From Galbula dea (lineage: Eukaryota > Chordata > Aves > Piciformes > Galbulidae): a DNA stretch of 64,000 nucleotides. A program made the position numbers and the translations under genes. The notes beneath the pieces are model-generated. The model searched no databases, was not told where the DNA came from, and worked only from the letters and a program-made list of their open reading frames with translations. Location of the stretch: positions 310,001 to 374,000 of the forward strand of contig VWZX01007454.1 of assembly GCA_013399015.1 (NCBI GenBank), written 5' to 3'. This document shows positions 49,372 through 61,664 of this stretch, in pieces (within the stretch, counting starts at the first letter, position 1; every line of letters starts with the position of its first letter).

Positions 49372-52300
49372 ATCACAAAGGACATGCAGAGTCTGAGGCT
49401 CAGAGGAGCACCAAAGGTCCCCATACATGGCTCCTCATGTAAGGTGAGCAAGAGAGGGTCATTCAACATTTCCAAGCAACTATGCTTCATCTGGGATATA
49501 TATCATTCAGAAGACTTCAAGAATCAGCAAAGGTCCCACAACTCTTAGCAAATTGCATCTGTCCTCACGCAGGAAGACAATGTCTGCCTGGTACATGGTT
49601 CTGAGTGTTTTTGTAGCTGAGCAAGGGATCATATTATGATTTGTCTTCTAAGTCCGAGAAGGTCGGTAACATTATAAATCAACTCTCTGCATACAAATCA
49701 AGTTTTCTAAATCTTTATTTGATTTCAGAGAAAGCAGACTGAAAAAAGAACAGGAAAAAAAACTGCTGAAACATTCCCAGACAGTTACATTTTCATAAAT
49801 TTAAAGGTCTTCTAATATACTTACTACTTGAGTCCTCAAACTAATCTTCCTACAGTTGCTGCAAGATAGGTAGAAGAGATAATCCAGTACAAGAGATAAT
49901 CAAACCTGTGATTGAGTGAATTTTTCTGTTTTCTTGCATTTGCTTTACCACAAAACCACGTGTTCAGCTCATTTACAAAGACTATGCAAATGACTTCAAA
50001 TTCACTGATGTTGAGTCTTTACAAGACCTTACACTTCATATGCAAGATGTATATAAAGTTTGGATCTATGTTATCACATTTATTCCAAAGTATGTATATC
50101 AGTAAAACTCCTTTTTTTTTTTCTATTAAAGAAGAAAATCTAGACCCATAGTTCTAGAATCCATATATATGAATGAAGCTTAAGGGAAATCAGACGTGAA
50201 AAACCTATCATAACACAGGGTGGAAGAGGCAGTGACATCAAGAACTATAGAATGGCTTGAAGAGATTTGAAAAGACAGAATTTAATATGAAGAAGACCAA
50301 AAGCATAAAATGCTTAGGAAGGTACTTTTAGCATGGTCTTCATTATGAAAAAGGAGTATTCTTGTTTTAAAGAGCACAAGTATTTCCCTTCACAATTCAT
50401 CTTCATTCACAGAAAGATACTCCAAACTTTCTTCCTTCATCAAAAATAAAGTCCCATAATGTAGGACTATAGTTTGGCAGCTATTAATTCCTCTCCTTGT
50501 AACCACACATCCAAATCAACAGACAACATGGAAGCTAAATAGTGAAGAAACTAAATCTATAACACGCATTGCTATGTGCATTCTGCATTTATTTTCCAAA
50601 ATGACAGCCCTGAGTGGTGTCTTCTCTCTTCTTGTCTCTTTCCATTTTTATTATTTTGACTTGGTAATTTCTGGTTTCACTGTTTGGCCAGAACATAGAC
50701 TGGACAGGACCTCTCAAGTCAGAATCTAGTCCCTTACCATTGCAGGTCTGACTATTCTTATTAAGACAGAGATCCAAAGCATCACTACTCTGTTGATGAC
50801 AAACCTCATTTTCAACATGAATATGCCAAAAAGTTGCATAAGCCAAAAGGTAATGTTTTATCTTCCCAATTCATGGAGAGAAAGAAAACAGCCAGCAACT
50901 TATTCTTTAAGGTTTGCCCATTGAACACTCTAACTAGATTACAATGAATGGTTCAAAAAGATGGGAAGCAAATACTAGTTTTAGGTTTGCAGAGGGAACA
51001 GGAAGAACTGGAAACACTGGCCAATAGTTTCAGCAAGACAATATAAGGTATCTATTCCACAGAGATCCTTACACTGCATGTTGCACTACAGACTTGAAAC
51101 AAGCTGATGAATAGAGCAGTAGTACAGATTCATGGAAATTATCAAGCTGCTCTAACAGACTTCGAGCTTAGTCTCTTCTCTGACACATGCGAAAAAGCAG
51201 GCTCAGATTGGGATCGTATGTGATCTCAGTGACCAAAGCCTAAGCTATGTGGCCACACTGATTGGAAAGCATATGAAAGCAGTTGCTGAAAATATTAATC
51301 CAAAATAAAATTTGTGGATTATTTTCAGCTATGAGTCATATTTTGTGTCTTTGCAGAGGGTAGAAGCAATGAAAAAGCAGTGTATTATTTAGCAATAACA
51401 TAAATTGATATTGCCATAGAACTTAATAGCTGCTACTGCAAAATACAGAAGTTGCTATCAGGGATTTAGATGCCATTGTGCAGCAGAAAACAAATTACTT
51501 CAGATACATTCCAAACTACCTGTATGAAAAACTTCAATTCATAAATTGCTTGCCAGACCTTTAAACCATACATGCACTACTGCTCTCTGACCAGTTTATT
51601 TATGAAAATCATCATTATTCAAATCAAAATATTTCCCAATAAAAAAGCTGGAAGATCATTCTGTGTAACAACAAAACGAAGCTACCCCCAATGCACGTAT
51701 AATTGTGTATAATCAGCATACAGACTCCAGCTTCTCTTTTTATGATGCTCCAAACAGATCAGACAAAAATCAAACCATAAAAATAGAAAAAACAACAACT
51801 CCACCCGATCATATTGAAAAAAAATAGAAACTGACATGAATTGTGATTTTTTTGAGATTTTTTTCAACTGAAACTTCCACAAGAAAACAGAAACATCTCT
51901 TCTGAAAAAGTCACCACTGCTTTGTTCCTATATACAGATAAGCAAGTATTGTGTACAAGAAGGATGTTAACAATAGTGATAAAAAATATAAAAGGGATAA
52001 AGATGAGAATTTAGATTAAAATACTGGCTTAGCTCTAGTCAAAGTGGTCTTGGGAAGATTATGGGAAAAAACACAGGAAGAGAAAAGAGGAGAGGAAAAG
52101 GGATGCATAATGGCATGTGGACAGAGAGCACAAAGGAAAAAAAAGATGTTATAAAATTTAAAAAGTTGAATTTTGTTGGGTTTTTTAGTAACCATATTTG
52201 ATCAAATACCTTGATTGTATAACCACACTGTTAGGTAGGGAGTTGAAAATATGTTTACTATAGTCTATACCAACTAACATATTTGAATTTGCTAACAAGC

Positions 52301-53283
52301 AATCAAACCAACCAGCCAAACCACCAGACATACTAGTGATCAGTAGAGCTGAAATGCAGTTATGTTCCTAAGAATGAAACCAGACATTCAATAATTTTGA
52401 ATTAAGATGTGTACTTACTGAGTACTATTAGGTTCACTTATATGCCTACAAGTTAAGCGTGTAGTTAATTTCTTTGATGAATCAGGACCTTATGTAACAC
52501 ATAACTACCTGGCTTCCCTGACTTAAAAATTTCCAGACTTCATGGTTTATTTATAGGAAAATTACAAAGAAAGGCATATCCTTTGTTTGATTAAAAAGAA
52601 TGAATTCAGTAATAGAATAATACTTGGTTGAATTTTGTGACACACTACACTGTACTAGAATGAGAGATTCATTTTTCTCTTAGCTATTAATTTGCATTGC
52701 TTGTGTATTGGCTTGTCTGATAGAGGCAATACTTCTGTAGTGGCTGGAGAAGTGGGAGACAAACTGCAAGAGAATAAAAATGAGTTCTTTTTCTTGATTG
52801 CTAGAGTCTTTCTGTGTGATTTTCAATAAATCCAAACACCATGCCTCTGTTTACTAATTACAGAAAAACCCAGTGGAATTAATACTAAGCATCACCATCT
52901 ACCCATATCAAAAGATCAAGTTGTGAAATCAAGATTTAGTAACCAGCAATACAGAACATGGGCAGCTCATTGTTCCATGTCAACAAGGGCTGGATTACCA
53001 GTTCAATCAAGCGCTATTTCACATACAGCATGTGTTTAGGTGATACAGTTAAACAGGGACCCGCTGCCTGTTTTAGGCCCTCTTCCCAGAGGAAATGTAG
53101 CTTAGTTGGTCCAGCTATTTATTTTGGTTGTTCACCAAACCTCAAAGACACTAGTTTTCAACAAGCTCCAAACAAGTCCTCAGCCAGGTGGAGGAGGGAG
53201 CCCTTGTCAGTTTTCCTCAATGAAAGAAATGCTGAAACACTCATGTAACCTCACTTGTGGTGTTACTTCACAGAATCAAGTAT
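49372..53283. other. Unique intronic sequence
   Basis: No gene or classified repeat was recognised. 52958-53270 is slightly GC-richer, with overlapping plus frames of 96 and 130 codons. The second runs on into the CR1/5S chimera, so it is not a gene. Confidence 0.45.
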
Positions 53284-53366
53284 TCACAGAATCACACAAT
53301 CACAGAATGTTAGGAGTTGGAAGGGACCTCGAAAGATCATCTACTCCAACCCCCTGCCAGAGCAAG
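53284..53366 (-). mobile_element. CR1 3' tail of a 5S-CR1 chimeric retroelement
   Basis: The plus strand reads CACAGAATCACACAATCACAG, TTAGGAGTTGGAAGGGACC, TCGAAAGATCATCTACTCC, AACCCCCTGCCAGAGCAAG. This is the antisense of a CR1 3' terminus with its octamer repeats. Instead of continuing into the CTAGACCAGG CR1 sequence seen in sister copies, it switches at about 53366 into antisense 5S rRNA. On the minus strand the order is therefore 5S then CR1 tail. Confidence 0.93.
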
Positions 53367-53482
53367 AAAGCCTACAGCACCTGGTATTCCCAAGCAGTCT
53401 TCCACCCAAGTACTAACTGGGCCCAATCCCGCTTAGCTTCCGAGATCAGACAAGATCAGGCATTCTCAGGGTGCCTGTGTCC
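53367..53482 (-). pseudogene. 5S rRNA-derived sequence fused to a CR1 tail
   Basis: On minus the block contains AAGCTAAGC (box A region), TTAGTACTTGG (box C region), GGGAATACC, and GGTGCTGTAGGCTTT, which is the 3' end of vertebrate 5S rRNA. It is almost full length; only the first dozen bases of 5S are unrecognisable. Over the 3' 73 bases I count about ten differences from the standard 5S, nearly all transitions and several at CpG. This fits decay after insertion, so it is not a functional rRNA gene. The internal pol III promoter region is recognisable but mutated. The 3' T run joins directly to CR1, which is typical of a 5S-headed SINE or of template switching by CR1 reverse transcriptase. 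Confidence 0.92.
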
Positions 53483-53489
53483 TAAATAT

Positions 53490-53742
53490 TCAGGGTAGAA
53501 GAGCCACCTGCAGATTGTCTAGGTCAACTCCCTGTTTAAGCAGTCAAATTTTGAGCATCACCATGGATAAAGATTAAAAAAACCCATCTGGGAATCTGTT
53601 CCAGTCTCTGATCATTCTCATTGTAAAATTTCTCTATACCTAACCATGTTGCAACTCACATCCATCATCTCTTGTTCTACCATTGCACACCTCAGGCTGG
53701 AGAGCCTGACACCATGGTCTCTACAATTCCCATTAGGTTCTT
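53490..53742 (-). mobile_element. Older CR1 LINE abutting the 5S-CR1 chimera
   Basis: The plus strand has GATTGTCTAGGTCAACTCCC near 53513, GGGAATCTGTTCCAGTCTCTG near 53590, and ATCTCTTGTTCTACCATTGC near 53665. These correspond to the antisense 3' part of a diverged CR1. Its own terminal octamers are absent; the chimera begins where they would be expected. Confidence 0.8.
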
Positions 53743-55905
53743 CTAATTTTACCATTTGCAGGGGGGAAAGAAGAGTTAGTTAACAGTAGCTGCAATAGGA
53801 ATGACTATTTGAGACACAACTGATTTAAAAAACAAATTAAAAACAACCATGTTATACCTCTCTGAAAAGGATGACATCTGTGAGGTAACAAAAAGGAATG
53901 CTACTCCAGGCTTTCTTCATGTCAACTCATGGCCATAGTTTGGCAAAAAAGCTCTCTCCATCTCTTGCAAGCTTAGTATAACTATAGTATAGAGTAAACA
54001 AAAATTTACCTCTTCCTTCCCTCTTATTCCCCTGAAATTGGAAAGAATTGAAAACAAAGTAACGTTTCAAATTCTGGTTGCTTTTTCTCTAAATGATTTT
54101 GAAAATGCCTGTCACTTTTACTGAACCATTTCCCCAAAGGAAGCAAAGTCTCAGTTTATAAGTACCTATGTATTAAAATGTTTTTCAGTGGCAAGAAGCT
54201 CCTTGACAGACAAAGGCAAAAAGATGAATGAGTGGAGACTGAAGCAAAGCTAAGTTTGACTGGAAATATTTTAAAAGTGAGTGCAATTAATCAATGGAAC
54301 ACCTCACTTAAGGGTAGGCTGGATCCTCTGTAGAACATTTTAAATAAAAAATGGATGCCTTTTATAAAGATATGGTCTAGCTTAGTCATAAATTACTAGG
54401 CTGTACAAAGATGTACTGTAGATGAAAAATTTTGGCCTGAGTTTTAATTGGATGTCAAACTAAATGTCATAGTCGCTTCTTCTGACCTGAAGATTTTGCA
54501 CTGTGCAAATAAATTATTTACAACTTCTACAAAACAGCTCAGTAAAAGTTTGTAAGGCCCAGAGTAAGAGTGTGGAAGGCTGCATACACAATGGGATAAG
54601 GTTTGTGTGATAACTCTATCCATATGGTTTCATGTCCCAGCCTTGAGAATATCTAGGATTCTGGTTGCAGAATTACTCTTTGGGCTTCTAAAGATGTAAG
54701 AGCCAAAAAAAAAACAAACCCCAAACAAATAGAGGGAAGCCCAACAGCTTTTCAGAAGCAATATTTACTAGGCACAGATTATAGCAGAAGTATCATCCTT
54801 TTCTCCTCAGGAGTTAATGCTGCTCCTGTCACAGAAAGGGAACAAGGATCTGCTGGATGCTTGCGGTTCTGTCAGGCTGTGTGAATATCAACCAGCAGTG
54901 CAAAGAAAGAAGAGTTGATCTGCCTAACAAAACACATAGTATTGAGGACCCAGTATCCACCACATCATACAGATTAGCTCTACACTGCTTCTCTGGGTGA
55001 GCATCAGCATGTAGAGAAAGAAGAGTTAGTTGTGTTCCTGGAGCATACATGGCTCTTTGGTTCTTCCTTGTGGTAAATAGGTCATGCACTCCAACACCTT
55101 CCCTTGATAAGAACCAAAGCATGGTAAGTGAGCACAACAGTAGGATTTATTTATAAACCACACTCCAGATCTGAACTAAAATGCTCCTGTAGGTATTGCC
55201 TTAAAATCCTAGCCAGCAGGGCCCAGATGCAGTTGAAAAGCACCAGAAAAATTTTCCCAGTGTCTTGTGACATAGAGACACTTCTATTCACAATACAAAA
55301 GTTAGAAAATTACTAATGATGAAAATTGAGTCTATCTTTTTTATGTTTTCTAGTTGAAAATGAAAACTATTATGTCTCCTGAAAAGGCCAAATATTGTTT
55401 CTTGAAAGATATTTGCTGCACTCTAGACTGTTCTCACAGATCAGGACAGAGTCACTCGTTATTTTCATACTACAAATGATAACACTTCAATTTTCATGTA
55501 AAAACATCTGTGTTCAGCTGACTTGTAGATAAGTCTGGACTGACTAATTTTGAGGATCTGAAGTTCTCCAATGGTCCAAGGCATTAAAATTCATGACACA
55601 GAGTCACGAAGTTCTGACCAATTTGTCAGAAAACTTAAATACAAAATTATGTAGAACACTTTGCACTAAAACACCTAACCATCATGCTCACAGGCTACTG
55701 CAGAAAACCTTACAGCATTTTTGTCATTTGTTCCCCCAAAACAGACACAGAAAGCACAATATTAAATCAATGCTTCTACTGTTCATGTATTGTTACTGAA
55801 TATACTATTTCCTTCTAACAATGAATGAGTATCATTGTTAGTTTTCCTTTGGTTCATAACACACTTAAACATGTCTTACTGCTATTCTCCTGCCTCTGAC
55901 CATCC
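53743..55905. other. Unique intronic sequence
   Basis: No gene or classified repeat was seen. An A-rich AAAAAAAAACAAACCCC run lies at about 54705-54722. Confidence 0.5.
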
Positions 55906-56010
55906 TAGAATTGCAGTACAATTTAGGTGGGGAGGGACCTCCAGAGGTTGCCCAGAGTAACTACTATGCCCAGAGTAGTGCTAATCACATCAGATTGCAC
56001 AGGACCTTGT
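55906..56010 (-). mobile_element. Old CR1 LINE 3' fragment
   Basis: The plus strand contains AGAATTGCAGTACAATTTAGG, GGGAGGGACCTCCAGAGGTTG and CACAGGACCTTGTT, matching the antisense of an old CR1 3' end of a GACCTCCAGAGGT-type subfamily. Confidence 0.7.
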
Positions 56011-57785
56011 TACATTCCAAATGTTCCTGTCTTCTGATTTTCATCAGTTCATCAGTTATTATTACTTTCTCCATTTTTATTTTGTGTACATTAATGTCAG
56101 ATAGTAAGCCAGTTAGTTTTTTGTTTGATTGATCTTTATAATCAGGGCAGCTGGTAGATGTCTGGCTATGTAGTAATATTATTACACTATTCACAGTTAT
56201 AAACTGTGTTCATTTACCCACAAACCTCAATGTTAATAAATGCTATTTTTGAGTGCTTCCTCTTGACTTTTGCTCACATGATTTTTCTTAAAGAAGCTGT
56301 GACCATTGAATTTAACATTTTAATCATGTCAGTCTTTCCAGAAGGATTCAATAATACATAAGGTTGAATTTGTTTATAGATGAACAGTTATAGTTCTTCT
56401 TCCTTGAAACTCAAGTACAACCAAGTAAAAAATGTCTTGACCATTGATGTATTGACCAGTTGCGCAAAACATCACCACTTTGCATTAAAATAGGAATGCT
56501 TTCTCTCTTCCCTGTATTCTTTTTCTACTTTCATTGCAGTGACCATCTGACTATCTTAGTCAAACTATCTCCCCCTGAGTTTCTATTTGTGTTTTAGTGA
56601 AGAGGAAACCATACAATTTATTCATTTTCTGCTCAGGACAGAAGGCAGCCACTGTTTCTGCACATTTCTGCCTGCTCTCTTCTTTGGCTGAGAAGTTTTC
56701 TTTTAGAACAATAGCTTTAACACTTTACTAACCACCAAATGTCATTATGGAAGAGATGTAAGTTCTGTTTATCTGCACATAAATGTTATTGCAGGGGCTT
56801 TTTAAGTACTTATCAGCTGAGAAGTGGTATGTTTTCAGTACTGTGCATTTTATGGAAAGCAATTTTTCCTTGTTTGAGGAAAAATTTTAAACTTACATAA
56901 GCCCACATCACACACTGCACAGCTTTTAATATTAATATCTACCTGCCACAGGGAGTTTTCTGGAATCCATTTGCTTTAGCAACTTCTCAGTCCTCTTGTC
57001 AGCATACTAAGCAAGAAGTTATACCCACAGAAGATTAGCCAGAAGAAGTTAGCCACAGAAGATCGTATTTGTACCCAGAAAAGATCATACACAACTGAGA
57101 CAAACAAGTAGTTTCCCCTATACCACCACAGACCACAAAGCAAGCAATTCTAAATGCCTATTTTAATTTCCCATTTCTTTGTAGTTTGAATCACTAGTTT
57201 GGATACTTGAGTTGTACTTAACTGCTGGTAAAGCACTATAATCTCCACAATTCTAGAAAAGCATTAAAAGTGACTTCATAACAGATACTTTGCTTTCTTA
57301 AAGGCCACTGATGTCGCAGGAGTTCTCTCCTGTAACTACTTCATGAGTTATCTAGCAAATGGCACCAGATTGAAGGTTTCCATAGACCTGATGACAGCTC
57401 AGATAAAAAGTGATGCATGATCTCTTACAGAAAATAAAATTAATTACTGCAGAAAAGCTCTGTATAAGAACGGACATTTTCCCTAGTTTAGAGATTATTT
57501 CTCTCTTCCCAACAGAATTACTACAAAAATTAACTCCTCTTTAGGAAAAAAAAAAAAGTAAATTGTAGCACTATGATAAAATAAATCAGTTATTAGTATG
57601 TGAAAAACAAGCAACCGTATCACCTTGCAAAGATTCTGCTACCATCTGGAAATACATGAATCCAGAATTAAAAGTTTTAATGCTCTGGAAATTGCCAATA
57701 AAGCAAACACTTTCAGAATTATATGTGAAAGATAAACCATCTCTAGTGTTCTAAATGTAACAGAAACCACCATGGCTCAGCAATT
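56011..57785. other. Unique intronic sequence
   Basis: No gene or classified repeat was seen. Around 57010-57080, short near-duplicates (CACAGAAGAT words) suggest a small local duplication. Confidence 0.45.
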
Positions 57786-57860
57786 TCAGAATCACAGGAT
57801 CACAGAACAACAATAAGCTCAGGAAATCAAACAGTCTGACCTTCTGTTCAAGAGAGAGTC
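57786..57860 (-). mobile_element. Possible decayed CR1 3' tail
   Basis: TCAGAATCACAGGATCACAG begins like an antisense CR1 terminus. It is followed by poorly matching AACAGTCTGACCTTCTGTTC. Short and weak. Confidence 0.45.
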
Positions 57861-58171
57861 AAACCAATGTTATTTGTGTTATTAAGACCTTTGCTTCTCA
57901 GAGATATTTATTTTTTGCATGGAGTTATACTCAATTCAATTCAGAAGTTGTAGTTGTTTCACTGTTACTGCTTTTAAAGCCTGAAGGAGGATTTGGAAAA
58001 AAACAGCAACAATAAACGCATACTGAATTAAATAGGAGTAAATTAAATCTTCTCATCCTTTTTAGTTGATAAGGAAATGTGTAGTGATTTCAGTCTGTGT
58101 AATTTCACTGCTATTACTTCAATTATTTTAGTCTACAGTACAAAAGTCAAAATGAAGACTGGGGACTCCAT
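57861..58171. other. Unique spacer
   Basis: About 310 bases of AT-rich sequence without recognisable content. Confidence 0.5.
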
Positions 58172-58748
58172 TCACAGAATCACGGAGTAGCTGAGGTGGG
58201 AAGGCACCCGGACACACTGTTTAGTCCAACCTCTTTCCTAAAAGCAAGGTTTACCCAAGCAGGGTGCCCAAGGCCCTGTCCAGTCACATTTGTGAATATT
58301 TCCAGGGATGGACTTCCCATAATCTCTCTAGGCTTGGTCACTCCTGCAGTGACACAGAATTTCCTCCATTTCAGTTTGTGTCCATTTCCTCCTATCTTTC
58401 CACTGGACATCACTAAGAAGGGTCCAGCTCTGCCTTCTTCCCTCACCTCCATCAGGTATTTATACACTTTCACATGACACTCCCCAAGCCTACTCTTCTC
58501 CAGTTAAACAGTCCTAGCTCTCTCAGCCTCTCTTCATATGGCAGATGCTCCAATCCTTTCATCACCTTTGTGGGCCTCTACTAGACTTCATACCAACATG
58601 CCCATGTCTCTCTTGTACCACAGAGCCCAGATGTGGACGCCATTCCAGATATGGTCTCACCAGGGCTGAGAAGAAGGGAAGGATCATCTCCTTTGACCTG
58701 CTCATTACAGTCTGCCCAATACAATCAGAGCCAGGGTACCAAATTTTT
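58172..58748 (-). mobile_element. CR1 LINE, diverged 3' region
   Basis: Minus-strand CR1 starting TTCACAGAATCACGGAGTAGC on plus. GTCCAACCTCTTTCCTAAAAG follows, then GGATGGACTTCCCATAATCTC, CTACTCTTCTCCAGTTAAAC, CTCAGCCTCTCTTCATATGG and CCCAGATGTGGACGCCATTCC. The order of landmarks is complete from the 3' end to the mid C-terminal region of ORF2, but no open frame survives. It belongs to an older subfamily than the 20-41 kb copies. Confidence 0.93.
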
Positions 58749-58756
58749 ACAATGAT

Positions 58757-58864
58757 AGAGACTCACCACAGCTCCTGAGAAACGTGTTCCAATGTTCTAC
58801 TACTCCCATAGTAAAGAAAATTGTCTTGCCTATCTACTCAGAAGTTTCTTTGTTCCAATGTTAA
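58757..58864 (-). mobile_element. Second CR1 fragment adjacent to the 58.2 kb copy
   Basis: The plus strand reads AGAGACTCACCACAGCTCC, GAAACGTGTTCCAATGTTC and CCCATAGTAAAGAAAATTG. These repeat the position already represented near 58300-58370 in the neighbouring copy, so this is a separate, older CR1 on the same strand. The younger element probably inserted into it. Confidence 0.7.
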
Positions 58865-59839
58865 AGGACCCAGGATAGGAAATACATTTATGCTAAAACC
58901 AGAGAATAAATTTAAAATGGATCTCATCTGTGCATTGCAAATATAGCTCCCAATTTTATGGCTCCACATATTTTAACCATATTTCTAAAGAAAAATTAAA
59001 GTTGGAATCAAATAGACATAAGACATTAGTGTAAAATATTTGCAACTTCCAACCATAATACAAGGGTCTTTCTTCCTGAAGGAACCTTTCCAAAACTCTT
59101 CTATGCAGAAAATTAAGAATTTACATCTTCACCCAAGAGAAAGCTACACAGACTAATAAAAACACAGAATTATAAACACTGCCAGATATCAGGTTTTAAT
59201 TTTGCTCAGTTTCATCTGATTATACCTATTTAATAAACACTTCAATATTTATTAGCTCTGGTCTGCACGTTCTATCATACTTCCATAGTGCAGAATTTTA
59301 TACTTTTTGTGATCAAAGAAAAAATAGAGATACTCCCAGGGAAAACATTATGGAGGTTCATAAATATTTATTCATACATAATTAAAGTAGTGCATAGGAT
59401 CTAGAAATCAGCACATAGAGATAAGTATCTTCAAAATATGGAGAGACTCAAACTCTGAATTTGCCTGAAGAGAGCTTAGAAAACATTAAGTTTAAATTAA
59501 TTTTTATTAAATTCTAGGCTTTGAAATATCAGAACTTGCATTTCTAGATTGTGTACAGAACTAAAAGAGCTAGAACCTTACAATTTTTGGTAAATGTAGA
59601 TTATGATTACAATTTTTGGTACATGCAGAGTACTTTCATGTATGATATAATGACTCCCTTAGCCTCAATTCTTGCTAAAATAAGGAAAATTGTGATCTGT
59701 GGGTTAAAGTGGTGAAGAATCACTATAATGATTCAGGAAAACACTTGCTCTGAAGTTTCAAAAATTTTGTGCAATCAATACCTAAATTATATAGTATTCC
59801 TCCTCTGAGTATTTTTGGGAGTTATCCACTCACAGTGCC
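58865..59839. other. Unique intronic sequence
   Basis: No gene was seen. The words ACAATTTTTGGTAAATG and ACAATTTTTGGTACATG near 59580 and 59611 are a short tandem near-duplicate. Confidence 0.5.
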
Positions 59840-59978
59840 AAATCTGACAGAATTCAAGAAGCATCTGGACAATGCCCTCAGGCACATGGCATAAGTTTTG
59901 GAGTTGTCCTGTGAAAAGACAAGAGTTGTACTCTATGATCCTCTTGGGTCCCTTTCAAATCAGGAGATTCTATGATTA
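59840..59978 (+). mobile_element. CR1 LINE 3' end, distinct subfamily
   Basis: Plus-strand CR1 with GAAGCATCTGGACAATGCCCTC, GGCACATGGCATAAG, GTTGTACTCTATGATCCTC, GGGTCCCTTTCAAATCAGG, then terminal ATTCTATGATT. The TCAGGCACATGG wording marks another subfamily from the 30-63 kb copies. Confidence 0.9.
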
Positions 59979-61170
59979 AAATTTCTAGGCAAGAGTTCTA
60001 CCTGTATTATTTTAACAGTCATAAGGACCAGCATCTCCTTTATTATCTTATCTGCTGGCAACATCTTAAAGAAAACCAGCATATTTTGCTAAGGCCTGTT
60101 TCTGCTGCTAAGTGATAGCAACCTGCATTGACTACAGCAGGTCTAGATATGATAAACAAAAGCAACTCCATACATTTCGAGCACCAGGAGCCATCTGAGA
60201 CAAAAAGGGAGCTGCCTTGTCCATTTAGGCATTCCTAAAATCAGAAAGAATCTCCATGAAGGGGATTTTCCTCCATAAGGACCAGTGTGTTGGTCCTCAA
60301 TGTGTAATACTGGCTTAAAACCTCACTAGAGGCATACAACTTCCTCCATACTGAGCCCATGAAGTTGTTATTACGACTCTGAAGAGATTTCCCTAGATGA
60401 CAGATTTCAGAGCAGGAAAAAGGATTTGGCTAATAACTTTTTATTTTTTTCATTACAGCTACTTCAACAGCAGCCAACTGTGATGTTAAAATTAGAAATG
60501 CAATTTTATATATGGTGATTAAACAGAGTGAGCAGTTGCAGTATGATGAAAGACAGACATGGTTTCAGAAACACCTGAGAACATCAATGCCTTTTCAGAG
60601 TATTGCGATACAAAGTTAGGCTCTTAAGCTCACTCTTAGCACACTGGGAGAGTTAAGTGCCTCAAAATGAGATTCAAATGCATCAGGCATGCCAACCATA
60701 GAGGTAGTTTCAGCTACAGCAATCAGCCATTCCAAGCAGAATACTGCATCTGAAATCCCACCCTCTGCAGGGCTTAGGCAGCAGACTTCGCAACTCCATG
60801 CTCTTGGGGACCAAACTCTGCTCTGAGAATGTGTACACTTCATTCTTTTTCACTCTTCTGTTTTCAGGTAAACTTAAAAGCTGGGTATGCTTAGAGCAAC
60901 CAAAGAGCTGTGGAAACCCCTCCCTTCTTCTCAGTGACACAGACACTCCCGCAGAGCTTAGTTGTATCAGTAACCACCAAACAAGAAGCCGAGACAGTAC
61001 CACTTCCAGTCTCTAACCATAAATTTCACTAAACACTGAGCTAGGACTATTTGAGACAGTTCACCACACCTTTGATGTTTTCAGGCAAGACAGAATTACC
61101 TCCCTCAAAGGCCAGAAGTAGAGGTACAAAACCAGAAATAATTATATAGGCTACAATAGTCTTAATAACA
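59979..61170. other. Unique intronic sequence
   Basis: No gene or classified repeat was seen. Overlapping frames at 60710-61003 (minus) and 60798-61016 (plus) have no recognisable product. Confidence 0.45.
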
Positions 61171-61340
61171 ACTCATAGAATCATAGATTACAAGCATTGT
61201 CATCATGGACTCCACCCCCCGAGTCCTTCAGGTTAAAGCCTCCAAGTTGGCCAGCCTGATGCTAAAGATGTCCTTGCATCATTGAGATAGGTGTATTCCA
61301 TCCCTCCCTAACAGGTTATAGTCATCAAAGAACGTCCAAT
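61171..61340 (-). mobile_element. Possible decayed CR1 3' fragment
   Basis: It begins CTCATAGAATCATAG, like an antisense CR1 terminus, and continues CATCATGGACTCCACCCCCC. The rest does not match well. Confidence 0.4.
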
Positions 61341-61562
61341 TGTCATGAAAACCAAAACCTTTGTTACGGTACCAGCCACATAGATTTTTTCCTCTTTCTT
61401 GATTTCTCTTCTCAGATACTTTTTCAATAATGAGTATAGAAATGGCAGTCTAAAATATTGGCAGACTCACAAGGAGTATCATGTGGAACTAGATGCCCCC
61501 CTAACCCCGACAGAACCAAGCGTGCCCTCATGGTTGACTACTGAGAAAACACACAGAATAAT

Positions 61563-61664
61563 GCGTTTCTGTGTTTCCTACTCTAGGGAAACTTGCTTTA
61601 TCAGGGGGGGTTGGACTAGATGATCTGTCGAGGTCCCTTCCAACCCCTAACGTTCTCTGATAAG
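61563..61664 (+). mobile_element. CR1 LINE 3' tail
   Basis: The terminal ~100 bases: GCGTTTCTGTG, CTAGGGAAACTTGC, GGGGTTGGACTAGATGATC, GAGGTCCCTTCCAACCCC, then GTTCTCTGAT. The octamer repeat is degraded to a single imperfect copy. Confidence 0.88.

Noticed and set aside
53367..53482. Functional 5S rRNA gene
   Set aside because: About ten differences over the 3' 73 bases, a degraded 5' end and a fused CR1 tail argue for a retrocopy.
53106..53498. 130-codon plus-strand frame
   Set aside because: It runs through antisense CR1 and antisense 5S sequence, so it is not a protein gene.
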